From Vulcanimicrobium alpinum (GTDB lineage Bacteria; Vulcanimicrobiota; Vulcanimicrobiia; Vulcanimicrobiales; Vulcanimicrobiaceae), in the NCBI RefSeq assembly GCF_027923555.1, contig NZ_AP025523.1, positions 124,001-188,000 of the forward strand: a stretch of DNA of 64,000 nt. Reading direction: 5' to 3'. Every line of letters starts with the position of its first letter. The stretch's first letter is position 1. The position numbers and the translations under genes are program-made. This document shows positions 26,795-36,036 of the stretch, piece by piece. The notes under the pieces are model-generated. The model did no database searches, was not told the origin of the DNA, and saw only the letters and a program-made list of their open reading frames with translations.

Positions 26795-27526
26795 TCAGAT
26801 CCCGGGCTGGGTGCGCGGGCGCAGCGCGTAGGTCGCGGCGGCCGCGACGGCCAGCACGGCCGCGGCGAGATAGAACAGCGCCGCGTCGCTCGCCGGCCAC
26901 GCGATGGTGATCCCTTCGCCGGTCCAGAAGACGCCGAACGCCGTGACCATCACCCCGACGACGTACTTCATCGCGTTCTCGGGGACGCGTGCGAGCGGAC
27001 GGTGCACGACGAGTCCGACCAGCAGCACCGACACCAGCGCGACGAGCGCTCCGCTCGACGCCGATGCGAGCATCGGGGCGTTGCCGCTGCCGAGCGCCAG
27101 AACGATCGCCACCACCTCGATCCCTTCGGTCAGCACGCCGTTGAACGCCGTCGCGAACGCCGCGCCGCCGCTCTCGCGTTCGAGCTCGGCGACGTCGCGC
27201 CGGTAGGCGGCGGCCTCGTCGCGCAGCGCCTTGCGCCCGGCCGCGCGCAGCACCGCCTTGCGCAGCCAGGTCACGCCGACGTACAGCGCAGCCGCGCCGA
27301 CGACGAGCTTCACCCAATGGTTGGCGACGAGCGCCGGGAGACGCGGTCCCGCGATCGCGACGATCACCGCGAGGACGAGGAGCGCGCACAGCGCGGCGCC
27401 GAGGGCGCGCGGCCAGCCGCGCGTGACGCCGACCGCCAGCACGATCGTCAGCGCTTCGACCATCTCGACCGCGCTTGCCAGGAACGCCGTCGCGCCGATC
27501 GCCCACAGATGCGGGGTGAGGATCAT
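26795..27526 (-). CDS. Multi-pass membrane protein, COG4280-like, possible cation transporter
   Basis: 243 residues with about seven hydrophobic helices. Two acidic in-membrane motifs, ASAVEMVEALTIVLAVG near the N-terminus and FNGVLTEGIEVVAIVLALG in the middle, suggest an internal repeat of the kind seen in small cation transporters. The central loop is charged (RKALRDEAAAYRRDVAELE). No experimentally studied homologue comes to mind. The ATG at 27526 overlaps the stop of the phosphoesterase gene (ATGA), so the two are translation-coupled. Confidence 0.7.
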   Translation of the reverse strand: MILTPHLWAIGATAFLASAVEMVEALTIVLAVGVTRGWPRALGAALCALLVLAVIVAIAGPRLPALVANHWVKLVVGAAALYVGVTWLRKAVLRAAGRKALRDEAAAYRRDVAELERESGGAAFATAFNGVLTEGIEVVAIVLALGSGNAPMLASASSGALVALVSVLLVGLVVHRPLARVPENAMKYVVGVMVTAFGVFWTGEGITIAWPASDAALFYLAAAVLAVAAAATYALRPRTQPGI

Positions 27527-29817
27527 CGGAACGCTCCATACGGCGGCGGCGTCGCGCGCACCCCGCGGACCGCATGCCAGAGGACATCGTTCATCGTCGC
27601 GTCGTCGACGCGGTCGGCGGCGGCGAGATCGAAGCGCGCGCTGTCGGCCGCGCGATAGGCGGCGGCGCCGTTCTTCGCGCGCACGTCGATCTGCGCGGGA
27701 AGGGCGTCGAACGGCGCCAGGTTCGGCGTCGCGGTGAACGCCGCGCTCAGCGCCGGCGCGCCGGCGTCGTAGGCCGACATCGGCGGCAACCCGAGCAGGA
27801 TCTCGATCGTGCGCAGGACGGACGCCTGCGTGTACGCCGCGTGCTGCACGCCGCCGGCGGCGTAGGGCGAGGCGAGGTAGAACGTCGAGCGCTGTTCGTC
27901 GACGTGATCGGGACCGTTCTGCGCATCGTCTTCGAGCACGAAGATCGCGGTGCTGCTCCAATCGGGCGAATGCGAGATCGCGTCGACGAGTTTGCCGACG
28001 GCGAGATCGTTGTCGGCGACCATCCCCTGCGGCGTCACCGCGCCGGCGCGCGTCCCCGAGGTGTGGTCGCGCGGGAAACGCACGATCTCGAGCTGCGGGA
28101 GCGCTCGGCGCGCTTCGTAGGCGTCGAACTCGCGCTTCCACTCGGTGAAGCGGTCGACGTCCTCGACGCTCATGTCGAACGTCGCGTAGTTGCGATCGGT
28201 GGTCTTGCCCAGCACCTCGCTGGACGTCGAGACGGGCGTCGGCCCGCTCGGGCCGCCGCTGACGAACTCGCCGTAGTTGCGCAGGCTCACGCCGGCGCGC
28301 GCGGCGTCGTCCCAAAGATAACCGCCGTGGGGGACGGCGGCCTCGGCGCCGTCTTCGAAATCGTAGAACGGACGCCGGCTCGCGTAGTTCTGCGGCCACA
28401 TCTTCTCGAGATAGTCGTTCGCGAACGCGGCCGTCGCCCAGTTGTGCCCGTCGGCGCTCACATGCGCGTCCTCGAAGAAACGGTCGAAGACGCCGAAACG
28501 CTTGACGATCGCGTGCTGGTTCGGCGTGATCTTCTCGCCGAACATCACCAGCGACGCATCGCCGTCGGCGCCCGCGACGTCGCCGAGAATCTGGTCGTAC
28601 GTGCGGTTCTCTTTGATCACGTAGATCACGTGCTTGATCGGTCCGTTCGCGCGCACCACGGGGCTGCTCGGCACGTCGTCGTGCTGCGCGAGATCGCGCA
28701 CGTCGGCGAGACCGTGCTGCAGCGCAGCGTCGTCGGGGATCGCGAGACGGCGGATCGAGCCTGCGAGGTTGTCGGCGATGAAGTCCACGTCAGGGCCGCG
28801 CACGAGCGGGCTGAAGCGCGGGTTGGCGTGGCCGGACTCGCCTTTTCCGTCCGCGACGTAGAGCGCGCCGTGCGCGCGGTCGACGGCGATCGCCGTCGGA
28901 TACCAGCCGGTCGGGATCGCGCCGAGCGGCACGAGTCCGTGCGGACCGGTGCGGAAGACGGCGATCGCGTTCGCCGCGCCGCAGCTGACGTAGAGGCGGT
29001 CGCCGTCGAGGGCCAGCGCGTTGGGCGATGCGCCGAAGGCACCCGCGCGCGCGAACGGGATGCGCGCGTGCTGCACGACGCGGTTCGTCGCGAGATCGAC
29101 GACGGCGACGTCGTCGTCGTCGCTGTCGGCGACGTAGAGGTGCGTCGCATCGGCGGCGAGCGCGTCGGGATGACGGCCGACGACGATGTGCGCGCGCACC
29201 GCGCCGACGACGTCGACGGCGTCGGTGCCGCGCTCCGCGACGTACAGTCGCGTGCCGTCGGGCGACGAGAGCACCGCCGCGGGATGATGACCGACGTCGT
29301 AGCCGCCGATCATCCGCTGCGCGGCCGGATCGACGATCGCGACGCGGTTCGCCACGTCGCCGGCAACGGCGAGACGGCCGCCGCGCGCGTGCGCGAGCGC
29401 AACCGGATAGAACGGAAGCGGGAGCGAGACGGCGCGATCGACCGTCGCGGTTGCGACGTCGACGTGCGCGATCTGTTCTTGAAACGTCCCCGGGACCGCG
29501 ACCCACACGCCGTCGCCGTCCGCGTCGCGGAGCGGCGCGCCGTATGCGCCGTTGAGCGGAAGGCTGCGCAGTTCGCGCAGCGTCGCCGCATCGAAGACGC
29601 GCAGCGCGGGCTTGCGGTGACCGGCTTCGAGTTCGATCAACAGCGAACCGTCGCGCGAAAGGACGAGGCCGGTCGGCAGCGTGCCGACGGTCGCGACCGG
29701 GCCGTCGTTGCCGCGGATCTTCCAGCCGGTCGGCAGCGTCGTCACGCTGCTTGCGGCGACGGCGGCCGAGGCGAGCGCGCAGGCGCTCAGGATCGCGATG
29801 AGTGCGGTCCGTTTCAC
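27523..29817 (-). CDS. Exported phosphoesterase with N-terminal beta-propeller (PF04185-like)
   Basis: 764 residues with a signal peptide (MKRTALIAILSACALASAAV). Residues about 40-370 form a YVTN-type beta-propeller: repeated blades such as SPDGTRLYVAERGTDAVDVV, THLYVADSDDDDVAVVDLAT and GALYVADGKG. From about residue 415 comes a phospholipase-C-like/acid phosphatase domain of the alkaline phosphatase superfamily (IKHVIYVIKENRTYDQILGD, VSADGHNW, FVLEDDAQNGPDHVDEQRS). It probably acts on an extracellular phosphoester. Coupled by ATGA to the downstream membrane protein. Confidence 0.87.
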   Translation of the reverse strand: MKRTALIAILSACALASAAVAASSVTTLPTGWKIRGNDGPVATVGTLPTGLVLSRDGSLLIELEAGHRKPALRVFDAATLRELRSLPLNGAYGAPLRDADGDGVWVAVPGTFQEQIAHVDVATATVDRAVSLPLPFYPVALAHARGGRLAVAGDVANRVAIVDPAAQRMIGGYDVGHHPAAVLSSPDGTRLYVAERGTDAVDVVGAVRAHIVVGRHPDALAADATHLYVADSDDDDVAVVDLATNRVVQHARIPFARAGAFGASPNALALDGDRLYVSCGAANAIAVFRTGPHGLVPLGAIPTGWYPTAIAVDRAHGALYVADGKGESGHANPRFSPLVRGPDVDFIADNLAGSIRRLAIPDDAALQHGLADVRDLAQHDDVPSSPVVRANGPIKHVIYVIKENRTYDQILGDVAGADGDASLVMFGEKITPNQHAIVKRFGVFDRFFEDAHVSADGHNWATAAFANDYLEKMWPQNYASRRPFYDFEDGAEAAVPHGGYLWDDAARAGVSLRNYGEFVSGGPSGPTPVSTSSEVLGKTTDRNYATFDMSVEDVDRFTEWKREFDAYEARRALPQLEIVRFPRDHTSGTRAGAVTPQGMVADNDLAVGKLVDAISHSPDWSSTAIFVLEDDAQNGPDHVDEQRSTFYLASPYAAGGVQHAAYTQASVLRTIEILLGLPPMSAYDAGAPALSAAFTATPNLAPFDALPAQIDVRAKNGAAAYRAADSARFDLAAADRVDDATMNDVLWHAVRGVRATPPPYGAFR

Positions 29818-29857
29818 GAGAACCTCCGAGTCCCGGTTCGGGACGATGCGGGCGGTG

Positions 29858-30199
29858 TTACGAATGCGCGCGAGCGCGCGCCGCGAGCCACGCCGCGCGC
29901 GGACCGAGGCCCGCGACGAGCGCGACGGTGATAAGGAAGAAGACGGGGTGGACGATCGTGAGATCGTCGTGCGGGATCGCGCGGCAGCCGACGTTCGTTC
30001 CCATCATTGCCATGCAGAACAGCCCGTAGCCGAGCTGCAGGCGATACTGCGGATCGATCGCGGTCCCGAAGAACGAACGCCGGTGGGCTGGGAGCCACCA
30101 CCACAGCAACGGCACGGCAAGCGCCAGGCACAGTGCGCCGGTGACGAGTCCCCAACCGATGTCGAAAGCGCGCGAGCCTTCCATCCACGCCCAGTCCAC
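29858..30199 (-). CDS. Small membrane protein of unknown function
   Basis: 113 residues with about three hydrophobic helices (DIGWGLVTGALCLALAVPLL, QLGYGLFCMAMMGTNVG and VFFLITVALVAGLG). The loop GCRAIPHDDLTIVHP may face the outside. I do not recognise a family. Read in the same direction as the phosphoesterase, ending 40 nt upstream of it. ATG start. Confidence 0.65.
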   Translation of the reverse strand: MDWAWMEGSRAFDIGWGLVTGALCLALAVPLLWWWLPAHRRSFFGTAIDPQYRLQLGYGLFCMAMMGTNVGCRAIPHDDLTIVHPVFFLITVALVAGLGPRAAWLAARARAHS

Positions 30200-30282
30200 G
30201 ATGCCGCGCGCTTCCGCGCTCCTGGGCGCTATGCCTGTCGACCTGCGGCGTCGCGCTCGACGACGTGACCTCGGAAACCAAC

Positions 30283-30300
30283 AGCGTCCATCTGGACGCT
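30283..30300 (-). terminator. Hairpin downstream of chrA
   Basis: An 8-bp perfect inverted repeat (30283-30290 with 30293-30300) lies about 40 nt after the chrA stop. On the minus strand it is followed only by GTTGGTTT, so it is a weak terminator candidate. The rest of the gap 30200-30340 shows nothing I can name. Confidence 0.35.
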
Positions 30301-30340
30301 CACGGTTTTTCTCGCAGCGCGCTCGGCGTGAGGGATCGTG

Positions 30341-31504
30341 TTACGAGCCGAGCAGCGCCCCGAGCGCCGCGGCCCCGAGTACGACGATCCACGGCGCGAC
30401 GTTCCACACCGCGATCAGCGCGTAGGCCGCAAGCGCGATCGCGACGCGCGGCCAGCCCGTCCCCAGCGAGACGACGATCGGATCGTACAGTACGGCGCCG
30501 AGCAGGCCGACGACGCTCGCGTTCGCGCCGCGCAGCGCGCCGCCGGCGCCGGGGAGCGCGGCGAGGCGATTCCACACCGGCGCGATCGCGAAGATCAGCG
30601 CGAACGACGGTGCGAAGATCAGCACCGTCGCGGCCAGCGCTCCGAGCGCGCCGTGCAGCGGCGATGCGTTCGCGAAGCCGAGGTACGAGGCGAAGGTGAA
30701 CAGCGGCCCCGGCATCGCCTGCGCCGCGCCGTAACCGGCGAAGAACTGACGCTCGCCGATCAGGCCGTCGGCGACGAGCCCGTGCAGCAGCGGCAGCACG
30801 ACGTGACCGCCGCCGAACACCAGCGAGCCGGCGCGCACGATCGTCGCAAGCAGCGCGACGACCGGGCCGTCCGGCAGCACCGTGACCGCGAGCAGGGCGA
30901 CGAACACAAGCGCCGCGACCGCGGCGACCGTCCGCGGAACGCGGATCGGCAGCGCTTCGGCGCGCACCGCGTCGCGGAACCAGAGCGCGCCGCACGCCGC
31001 GCCGAGCGCGATCGGCAGCCACTGCAGTCCGGGCAGGGGCCGCAGCGCCAGCGCCACGATCGCCGCCGCAAACGCGAGCGTCTTCGTCGGTGCGTCGGTG
31101 CATAGCGATTTCCCGAGCGCCAGCACGGCCTGCGCGACGACCGCGGCCGCGGCGGCGAACAGTCCGTCGAGCAATCCCGCGAACCACACCGGCGGATCGT
31201 GGCCGCCGGCGCTCCCGAGTGCCCAGGCGATCAGCGCCATCAGCACCGCCGACGGCAGGGTGAAACCCAGCCACGCCAGGAGCGCGCCGGGCGCCCCCGC
31301 GCGAACGAGCCCGATCAGCATGCCGACCTGGCTCGACGTGGGGCCGGGAAGCACGGAGCACAGCGCGACGATGCGCGCATACGCGGGCTCGTCGAGCCAG
31401 CCGCGTTCCTCGACGAGGGTGCGCCGGAAGTAGCCCAGATGCGCGATCGGTCCGCCGAACGACGTCAACCCGAGGCGGAGGAACGTCGTGAACACCTCGC
31501 GCAC
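30341..31504 (-). CDS. chrA: Chromate transporter family protein
   Basis: 387-residue inner-membrane protein made of two homologous CHR halves: LTSFGGPIAHLGYFRRTL and LCSVLPGPTSSQ in the first, VFGGGHVVLPLLHG and AQAMPGPLFTFASYLG in the second. About ten hydrophobic helices. Long-chain ChrA proteins export chromate using the proton gradient, but many family members have no tested substrate. ATG start. It is divergent from the aminotransferase gene. Confidence 0.92.
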   Translation of the reverse strand: MREVFTTFLRLGLTSFGGPIAHLGYFRRTLVEERGWLDEPAYARIVALCSVLPGPTSSQVGMLIGLVRAGAPGALLAWLGFTLPSAVLMALIAWALGSAGGHDPPVWFAGLLDGLFAAAAAVVAQAVLALGKSLCTDAPTKTLAFAAAIVALALRPLPGLQWLPIALGAACGALWFRDAVRAEALPIRVPRTVAAVAALVFVALLAVTVLPDGPVVALLATIVRAGSLVFGGGHVVLPLLHGLVADGLIGERQFFAGYGAAQAMPGPLFTFASYLGFANASPLHGALGALAATVLIFAPSFALIFAIAPVWNRLAALPGAGGALRGANASVVGLLGAVLYDPIVVSLGTGWPRVAIALAAYALIAVWNVAPWIVVLGAAALGALLGS

Positions 31505-31538
31505 GGTCTACGCCCTACCACGGAGGACCGCGACTCTC

Positions 31539-32486
31539 ATGCACCTCGGCGACCTGACGGTCTATCACGACGGCCGATTCACCCGCTACGACGACGCGAA
31601 GATCGGCCTGCTGACGCACGGCCTGCAATACGGGACGGGGTGCTTCGAGGGCGTGCGCGGCTTCTGGAACGCGCACGAGGAAGAACTCTACCTGCTCGAG
31701 CTCGCGCCGCACTACGACCGCCTGGCGCAGTCGGCGCGCATCCTGCTCATGCAGCTTCCGCACACCACCGCCGAACTGATCGACATCAGCATCGAGCTGT
31801 GCGTGCGCAACGCGTTCCGCGGCGACGTCTACCTGCGTCCGTTCTCGTACAAGGCCAACGAGGACATCGGCGTGCGGCTGCACGACGTGCGCGACGCGTT
31901 CGCGATCGTCGCGATTCCGTTCGACCGCTATTTCGACACCGCGCGCGGCCTGCGCTGCGGGGTGAGCTCGTGGCGGCGGATGGACGACACGATGGCGCCC
32001 GCCCGCGGCAAGATCACCGGGATCTACGTCAACAGCGCGCTGGCGAAGAGCGAAGCGATCATGAACGGATTAGACGAGGCGATCATGCTCTCGGCCGAAG
32101 GCCACGTCAGCGAAGGCTCGGCGGAAAACCTCTTCATCGTGCGCCGCGGCATGCTGCACACGCCCGACGCGTCGCAGAACATCCTCGAAGGCGTGACCCG
32201 CCGCGCGGTGATGACGCTCGCGCGCGAGGAGCTCGGGATCGAAACCGTCGAGCGTCCGATCGACCGCAGCGAACTCTTCATCGCCGATGAGTGCTTCATC
32301 ACCGGGAGCGCCGCGGGGATCCAGTGGATCGAGTCGATCGACCATCGTCAGGTCGGCGACGGTCAGCGCGGCCCGATCTCGGCGGCGCTGATCGACCTCT
32401 ACGATCGCGCCGTCCGCGGCAACGTGCCGAAGTACGCGCATTGGCTGACGCCGGCATACGCGCAGCGCAAGGCCGCCGCGCGCTGA
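31539..32486 (+). CDS. ilvE: Branched-chain amino acid aminotransferase
   Basis: 315-residue PLP enzyme of fold type IV that transaminates Ile, Leu and Val. Family segments: GLLTHGLQYGTGCFEGVRGF, YLRPFSYKANEDIGV, the PLP Lys in KITGIYVNSALAKSEAI, EGSAENLFIVRRG and GVTRRAVMTLA. ATG 31539 was chosen because homology starts there; a GGAGG lies 12 nt upstream. In-frame codons back to 31488 are possible. Its TGA overlaps the presumed start of the next gene (CTGA). Confidence 0.93.
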   Translation: MHLGDLTVYHDGRFTRYDDAKIGLLTHGLQYGTGCFEGVRGFWNAHEEELYLLELAPHYDRLAQSARILLMQLPHTTAELIDISIELCVRNAFRGDVYLRPFSYKANEDIGVRLHDVRDAFAIVAIPFDRYFDTARGLRCGVSSWRRMDDTMAPARGKITGIYVNSALAKSEAIMNGLDEAIMLSAEGHVSEGSAENLFIVRRGMLHTPDASQNILEGVTRRAVMTLAREELGIETVERPIDRSELFIADECFITGSAAGIQWIESIDHRQVGDGQRGPISAALIDLYDRAVRGNVPKYAHWLTPAYAQRKAAAR

Positions 32487-34003
32487 ACGCATCGGCGCGA
32501 TCCTGGTTCACCGACCGGATCGCGCTCGCCGTCGCGCTGCCGGTGCTCGCGGTCCACGCCGCGTTCGCCGGGCGCTACGATTTCTTCCGCGACGAGCTGT
32601 ACTTCATCGTCTGCGGGAAGCATCCGTCGTTCGGCTACGTCGATCAGCCGCCGCTGGTTCCGCTGCTCGCCGCCGCACTCTACGGCGCCTCGCACAGCGT
32701 GTGGCTGCTGCGGCTCCCGTGCGTGCTCGCTGCGGCGCTGCTCGTGGTGCTAGTCGTGCGCTTCGTCCGGCTTCTCGGCGGAGGCGACGGCGCCGCGGTC
32801 GCGGCCGCGCTCGCCGCGGCGTGCGCGCCGATGCTCGTCGGGATCAGCGGGACGCTCAACACGACGATCTTCGAACCGCTCGCATGGACGGCGGTCGCGT
32901 ACGCGCTGGCCCGCGCCGTGCTCCTCGACGACCGGCGAGCGCTGCTATAGGCCGGGCTCGTCGCGGGCCTCGCGCTCGAGGCGAAGTACGCGCTGGTGAC
33001 GTGGCTCGTCGCGCTGCTCGCCGGCGTCGCGGTCACGCCGCAGCGCGCGCTGCTGGCGCGTCGCGAGTTGTGGGCCGCCGTCGCGCTCGCCGTCGCGCTC
33101 GCGCTGCCGTCGGTGCTGTGGCAGGCGGCGCACGGCTTTCCGTTCGCCGAGCTCGTCGCCGCCGCGCGCGACAAGAACGCGGCGATCGTTGCGCCGCTGT
33201 TCGTGCTCAACCAGATCCTGGTGATGAACCCGCTCTTCGCGCCGCTCTGGATCGCCGGGCTCGTCGCGCCATTCGTGCGCCGCGATCTCGCGCCGATGCG
33301 CTTTCTCGGGATCGCGTACGTCGCGGTCCTCGCGCTGAACCTCGCCGGACATGGGAAGGACTACTACGTCGCGGCGGCCTATCCGGCGCTCTTCGCGACC
33401 GGCGCGATCGCGTTCGAACGCGTCGTGCGCAGCGCGCTTGCGCGCGGGATCGTGCTCGCCGCCGCGGTCGCGCTCAGCGCGATCGCCGCTCCCACGTCGC
33501 TCGCGATCCTCGACCCGGTCTCACTGCAGGCGTATATCGCGCGCTTCCACCTGGCGTCGCAGCAGCAGGAGAAGAGCTTCGCCGGCACCGCGCTCCCGCA
33601 GAACTTCGCCGACCAGTTGGGCTGGCGCGATTTCGTGCGCGAGGTCGGCACCGCGTACGCGTCGCTGCCGCCGGACGTGCGCGCGCACACCGCGATCCTC
33701 GTCGCGAACTACGGCGAAGCGTCGGCGCTTGATCTCTACGGCGCGCCGTTCGGACTGCCGCCGGCGCTCAGTCCGCACAACCAGTTCTACCTGTGGGGAC
33801 TGCGCGGGCAGACGCCGGCCGCAGTTCTGCGCGTCACGCGCGACGTCGGCGGTTTGCGCGCGCATTGCGGGGGCGTGCGCGTCTTCGGCACGACGTTCTC
33901 GCGCTGGGCGATGAACTACGAGAACGGAAAGACGATCGCGCTGTGCACGAGACCCGCGCCGCGGCTTGCCGAATGGTGGCCGGAACTCAAGAACTTTTCG
34001 TGA
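32483..34003 (+). pseudogene. Membrane glycosyltransferase (PMT/ArnT-like), interrupted by an in-frame TAG
   Basis: One frame of 506 codons encodes a GT-C type glycosyltransferase (PF13231-like): FFRDELYFIVCGKHPSFGYV, DQPPLVPLL, then many membrane helices and a C-terminal soluble part. TAG at 32948-32950 stops it at codon 156, exactly inside a typical family segment (DDRRALL-stop-AGLVAGLALEAKYAL). The reading resumes in the same frame with no loss, so this is a point nonsense mutation, a sequencing error or read-through. No ATG or GTG gives a complete first helix; CTG at 32483, overlapping the ilvE stop, does. Such enzymes transfer sugars from polyprenyl phosphate. Confidence 0.75.
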
Positions 34004-34004
34004 G

Positions 34005-35063
34005 TCAGCGCGACTGCGGCGTGCCGTTCGTCAGCGCTTCCGCCGACGGGACCGCGGGCATGGCCGGCGCGGGTGCGGCCGGCGCCGGCTGCGCCGGCGT
34101 CCACATCCGCTGATCCGGCGTCGCCGGCGGGGCATCGCTCGCGGGCGCGGCCGGCAAGCCCGGCACGCCGTACTCTTCGCGCCATGACGCGAAGCGGCCG
34201 AGCGCGTTGTACGCCATCCGCGAGACGCCGCGGATGAACGAGCGTCCCGCATCGAGCGTCGGCAGGTCGGTCGTCATCACCGCGATCACGTACGGGTCCT
34301 CGCCGAGATAGACGATCCCGACGTCGTTGAGCGTGTCGTGCAGGGTTCCGGTCTTGTGCGCGATCGCCGTGCCGCTGGGCAGCGGCTGCGGGAGCAGGCT
34401 GTTGTGTTTCTGGCCGCGCAAAATGCGGATCATCGCGCGCGAGGACCACTCGTCGATGAGCTGTTCTTTCGCCATGTCGGTGAGGAGGCGCGCCATGTCG
34501 GCCGGGCTCGAGCGGAGCGCCCAGCGGATCCCGTCGCCGTCGGAGCGGATGAAGTCGGCGAGCCGCGTGTGGGTGAGGCCGAGTTCGCGCATCGTGGCGT
34601 TGATGCGCTGGCGCCCGACGTGCCGGATCAGCATGTTCGTCGCGGTGTTGTCGCTGACGTCGATCATGAGCGAGAGCAGCTGCGAGATCGTGTAGCCCTT
34701 GCCCGCCGGCGCGTCGCACAGGTCGCCGTAGCCCCAGTCGCGATCGGCAGCGGTCACGTGCATCTTGTCGTTCAGATCGAACGTCCCGGCCGCTAGCTGG
34801 CGGAAGACCTCGACCATCACCGGGATCTTGATCGTGGAGGCGGCCGGCATCTCGAGTCCGGCGTTGACGCCAGTTTCGAATCCGGTGGCGACGTCCTCGA
34901 CCGCGATCGCGACGTGACCGGGCGCGTGCATCGACGCCAGCGCGAGCTGGGCTTGGAAATCCGCCAGCGGGCCCGGTGCCGCAGCCGCGGGCGCGGCCGA
35001 TACCGGAGCACACCATAGCGAAGAAACGCTCAATACGACGGCGGCAAGGAGTCGTCGCGGCAT
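34005..35063 (-). CDS. Exported serine hydrolase of the class A beta-lactamase fold
   Basis: 352 residues with a signal peptide (MPRRLLAAVVLSVSSLWCA). Class A motifs: STIK (nucleophile Ser, Lys), VSDNTATN (SDN) and AHKTGTL (KTG). The omega-loop Glu-x-x-Leu-Asn that drives deacylation in beta-lactamases is not seen between SDN and KTG, so it may be a transpeptidase/carboxypeptidase-like or slow-turnover enzyme. A Pro-Ala-rich tail of about 60 residues follows the domain. ATG 35063, with ATG 35069 as alternative. Confidence 0.82.
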   Translation of the reverse strand: MPRRLLAAVVLSVSSLWCAPVSAAPAAAAPGPLADFQAQLALASMHAPGHVAIAVEDVATGFETGVNAGLEMPAASTIKIPVMVEVFRQLAAGTFDLNDKMHVTAADRDWGYGDLCDAPAGKGYTISQLLSLMIDVSDNTATNMLIRHVGRQRINATMRELGLTHTRLADFIRSDGDGIRWALRSSPADMARLLTDMAKEQLIDEWSSRAMIRILRGQKHNSLLPQPLPSGTAIAHKTGTLHDTLNDVGIVYLGEDPYVIAVMTTDLPTLDAGRSFIRGVSRMAYNALGRFASWREEYGVPGLPAAPASDAPPATPDQRMWTPAQPAPAAPAPAMPAVPSAEALTNGTPQSR

Positions 35064-35067
35064 CCGC

Positions 35068-35073
35068 ATTATA
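35068..35073 (-). promoter_or_regulatory. Candidate -10 box for the serine hydrolase gene
   Basis: A perfect TATAAT on the minus strand with TTGTCG 19 nt upstream (35093-35098). Only 4 nt separate it from ATG 35063, and no ribosome site is present, so the transcript would be leaderless or nearly so. This also argues against the earlier ATG at 35069, which overlaps the box. Confidence 0.45.
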
Positions 35074-35160
35074 CTTGATTGTCGGCGTTCTGCGACAAAA
35101 GTCAAGTTGCTCGTGCGGACCCCGAGGCGAGCGCGTTTGGACGAATGCACGAACGCCGCC

Positions 35161-36036
35161 TCACTGGCGGACGTACGGAACGCCGTCCGAGGCGGGCGCG
35201 CGGACGCGGCCGGCAAACCCGGCCAGCGCGACGACGGCGGCGAGATACGGCAGCGCCTGCATCAGCTCGCTCGGAACGCCGGCCCGCTGCAGCGAGTACT
35301 GCAGTGCCGCGAAGAACCCGAAGAAGAGGGCCGCGCCGGTGGCGCCGAGCGGCGTCCAGCGGCCGAAGATGACGGCGGCGAGCGCGATGAAGCCGCGGCC
35401 CGCGGTCATCCCGTCGGAGTAGAGGTCGAGCTCGGCAAGGGAAAGATACACGCCGCCGAGCGCGGCGATCGCCCCGCCGAGCACGACCGCGCCGAAGCGC
35501 GTGCGAAGAGCATCGATCCCGGCCGCTTCGGCCGCGCCGGGATCCTCGCCGCACGCGCGCACGCGCAGACCCCAGGGCGTGCGGTCGAGCGCGACGTGCA
35601 GGGCCGCGGCGCAGGCGAACGCGATGACGATCAGAGCGATCTCTCCCGTATGGCCGAGCGACGGCACTTCGTCCGACGCGCCCGGCCGATGGTAGACCAG
35701 CACGAGACCGAACGCCGCCGCGGCGAGCGTCGCGATGTTGAGCCCGGTGCCGGCGACGATCTGGTCGACGGCGAGCCGCGTCGCCGCGAACGCCAGCAGC
35801 GCCGCGATCAGCGCGCCGGCGACGATCCCGGCCAGCGCGCCCAGGATCGGGCTTCCGGTCACGCCGCTGACGACGACCGCGACGAACGCGCCGGCAATCA
35901 GGATCGCTTCGAGCCCGATGTTGACCACGCCCGAGCGTTCGCTGACCACGCCGCCGAGCGCGGCGAAGATCAGCGGCGTCGCCTTCACGAGGGTGAGCCC
36001 GAGAACGGCCAGGATCGCCGCGCCGGCGCCGTTCAC
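35161..36036 (-). CDS. ABC transporter permease 2 of a BMP-type nucleoside importer
   Basis: 291-residue inner-membrane permease of the BPD_transp_2 family (YufQ/NupQ-like). Features: IFAALGGVVSERSGVVNIGLEAILIAGAF near the N-terminus and LRVRACGEDPGAAEAAGID, the typical cytoplasmic coupling segment. Its GTG start overlaps the stop of permease 1 (GTGA). Last gene of the importer operon. Confidence 0.9.
   Translation of the reverse strand: MNGAGAAILAVLGLTLVKATPLIFAALGGVVSERSGVVNIGLEAILIAGAFVAVVVSGVTGSPILGALAGIVAGALIAALLAFAATRLAVDQIVAGTGLNIATLAAAAFGLVLVYHRPGASDEVPSLGHTGEIALIVIAFACAAALHVALDRTPWGLRVRACGEDPGAAEAAGIDALRTRFGAVVLGGAIAALGGVYLSLAELDLYSDGMTAGRGFIALAAVIFGRWTPLGATGAALFFGFFAALQYSLQRAGVPSELMQALPYLAAVVALAGFAGRVRAPASDGVPYVRQ

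Noticed and set aside
25448-27658. A 736-codon + strand open frame
   Set aside because: Antisense to cydA and the neighbouring membrane-protein gene, both clearly identified.
27574-29931. A 785-codon + strand open frame
   Set aside because: Antisense to the propeller-phosphoesterase; Arg/Val/Asp-rich with no recognisable motif.
34823-34860. A true class A beta-lactamase resistance gene call
   Set aside because: STIK is present but the omega-loop Glu motif is missing, so a resistance role is not supported.
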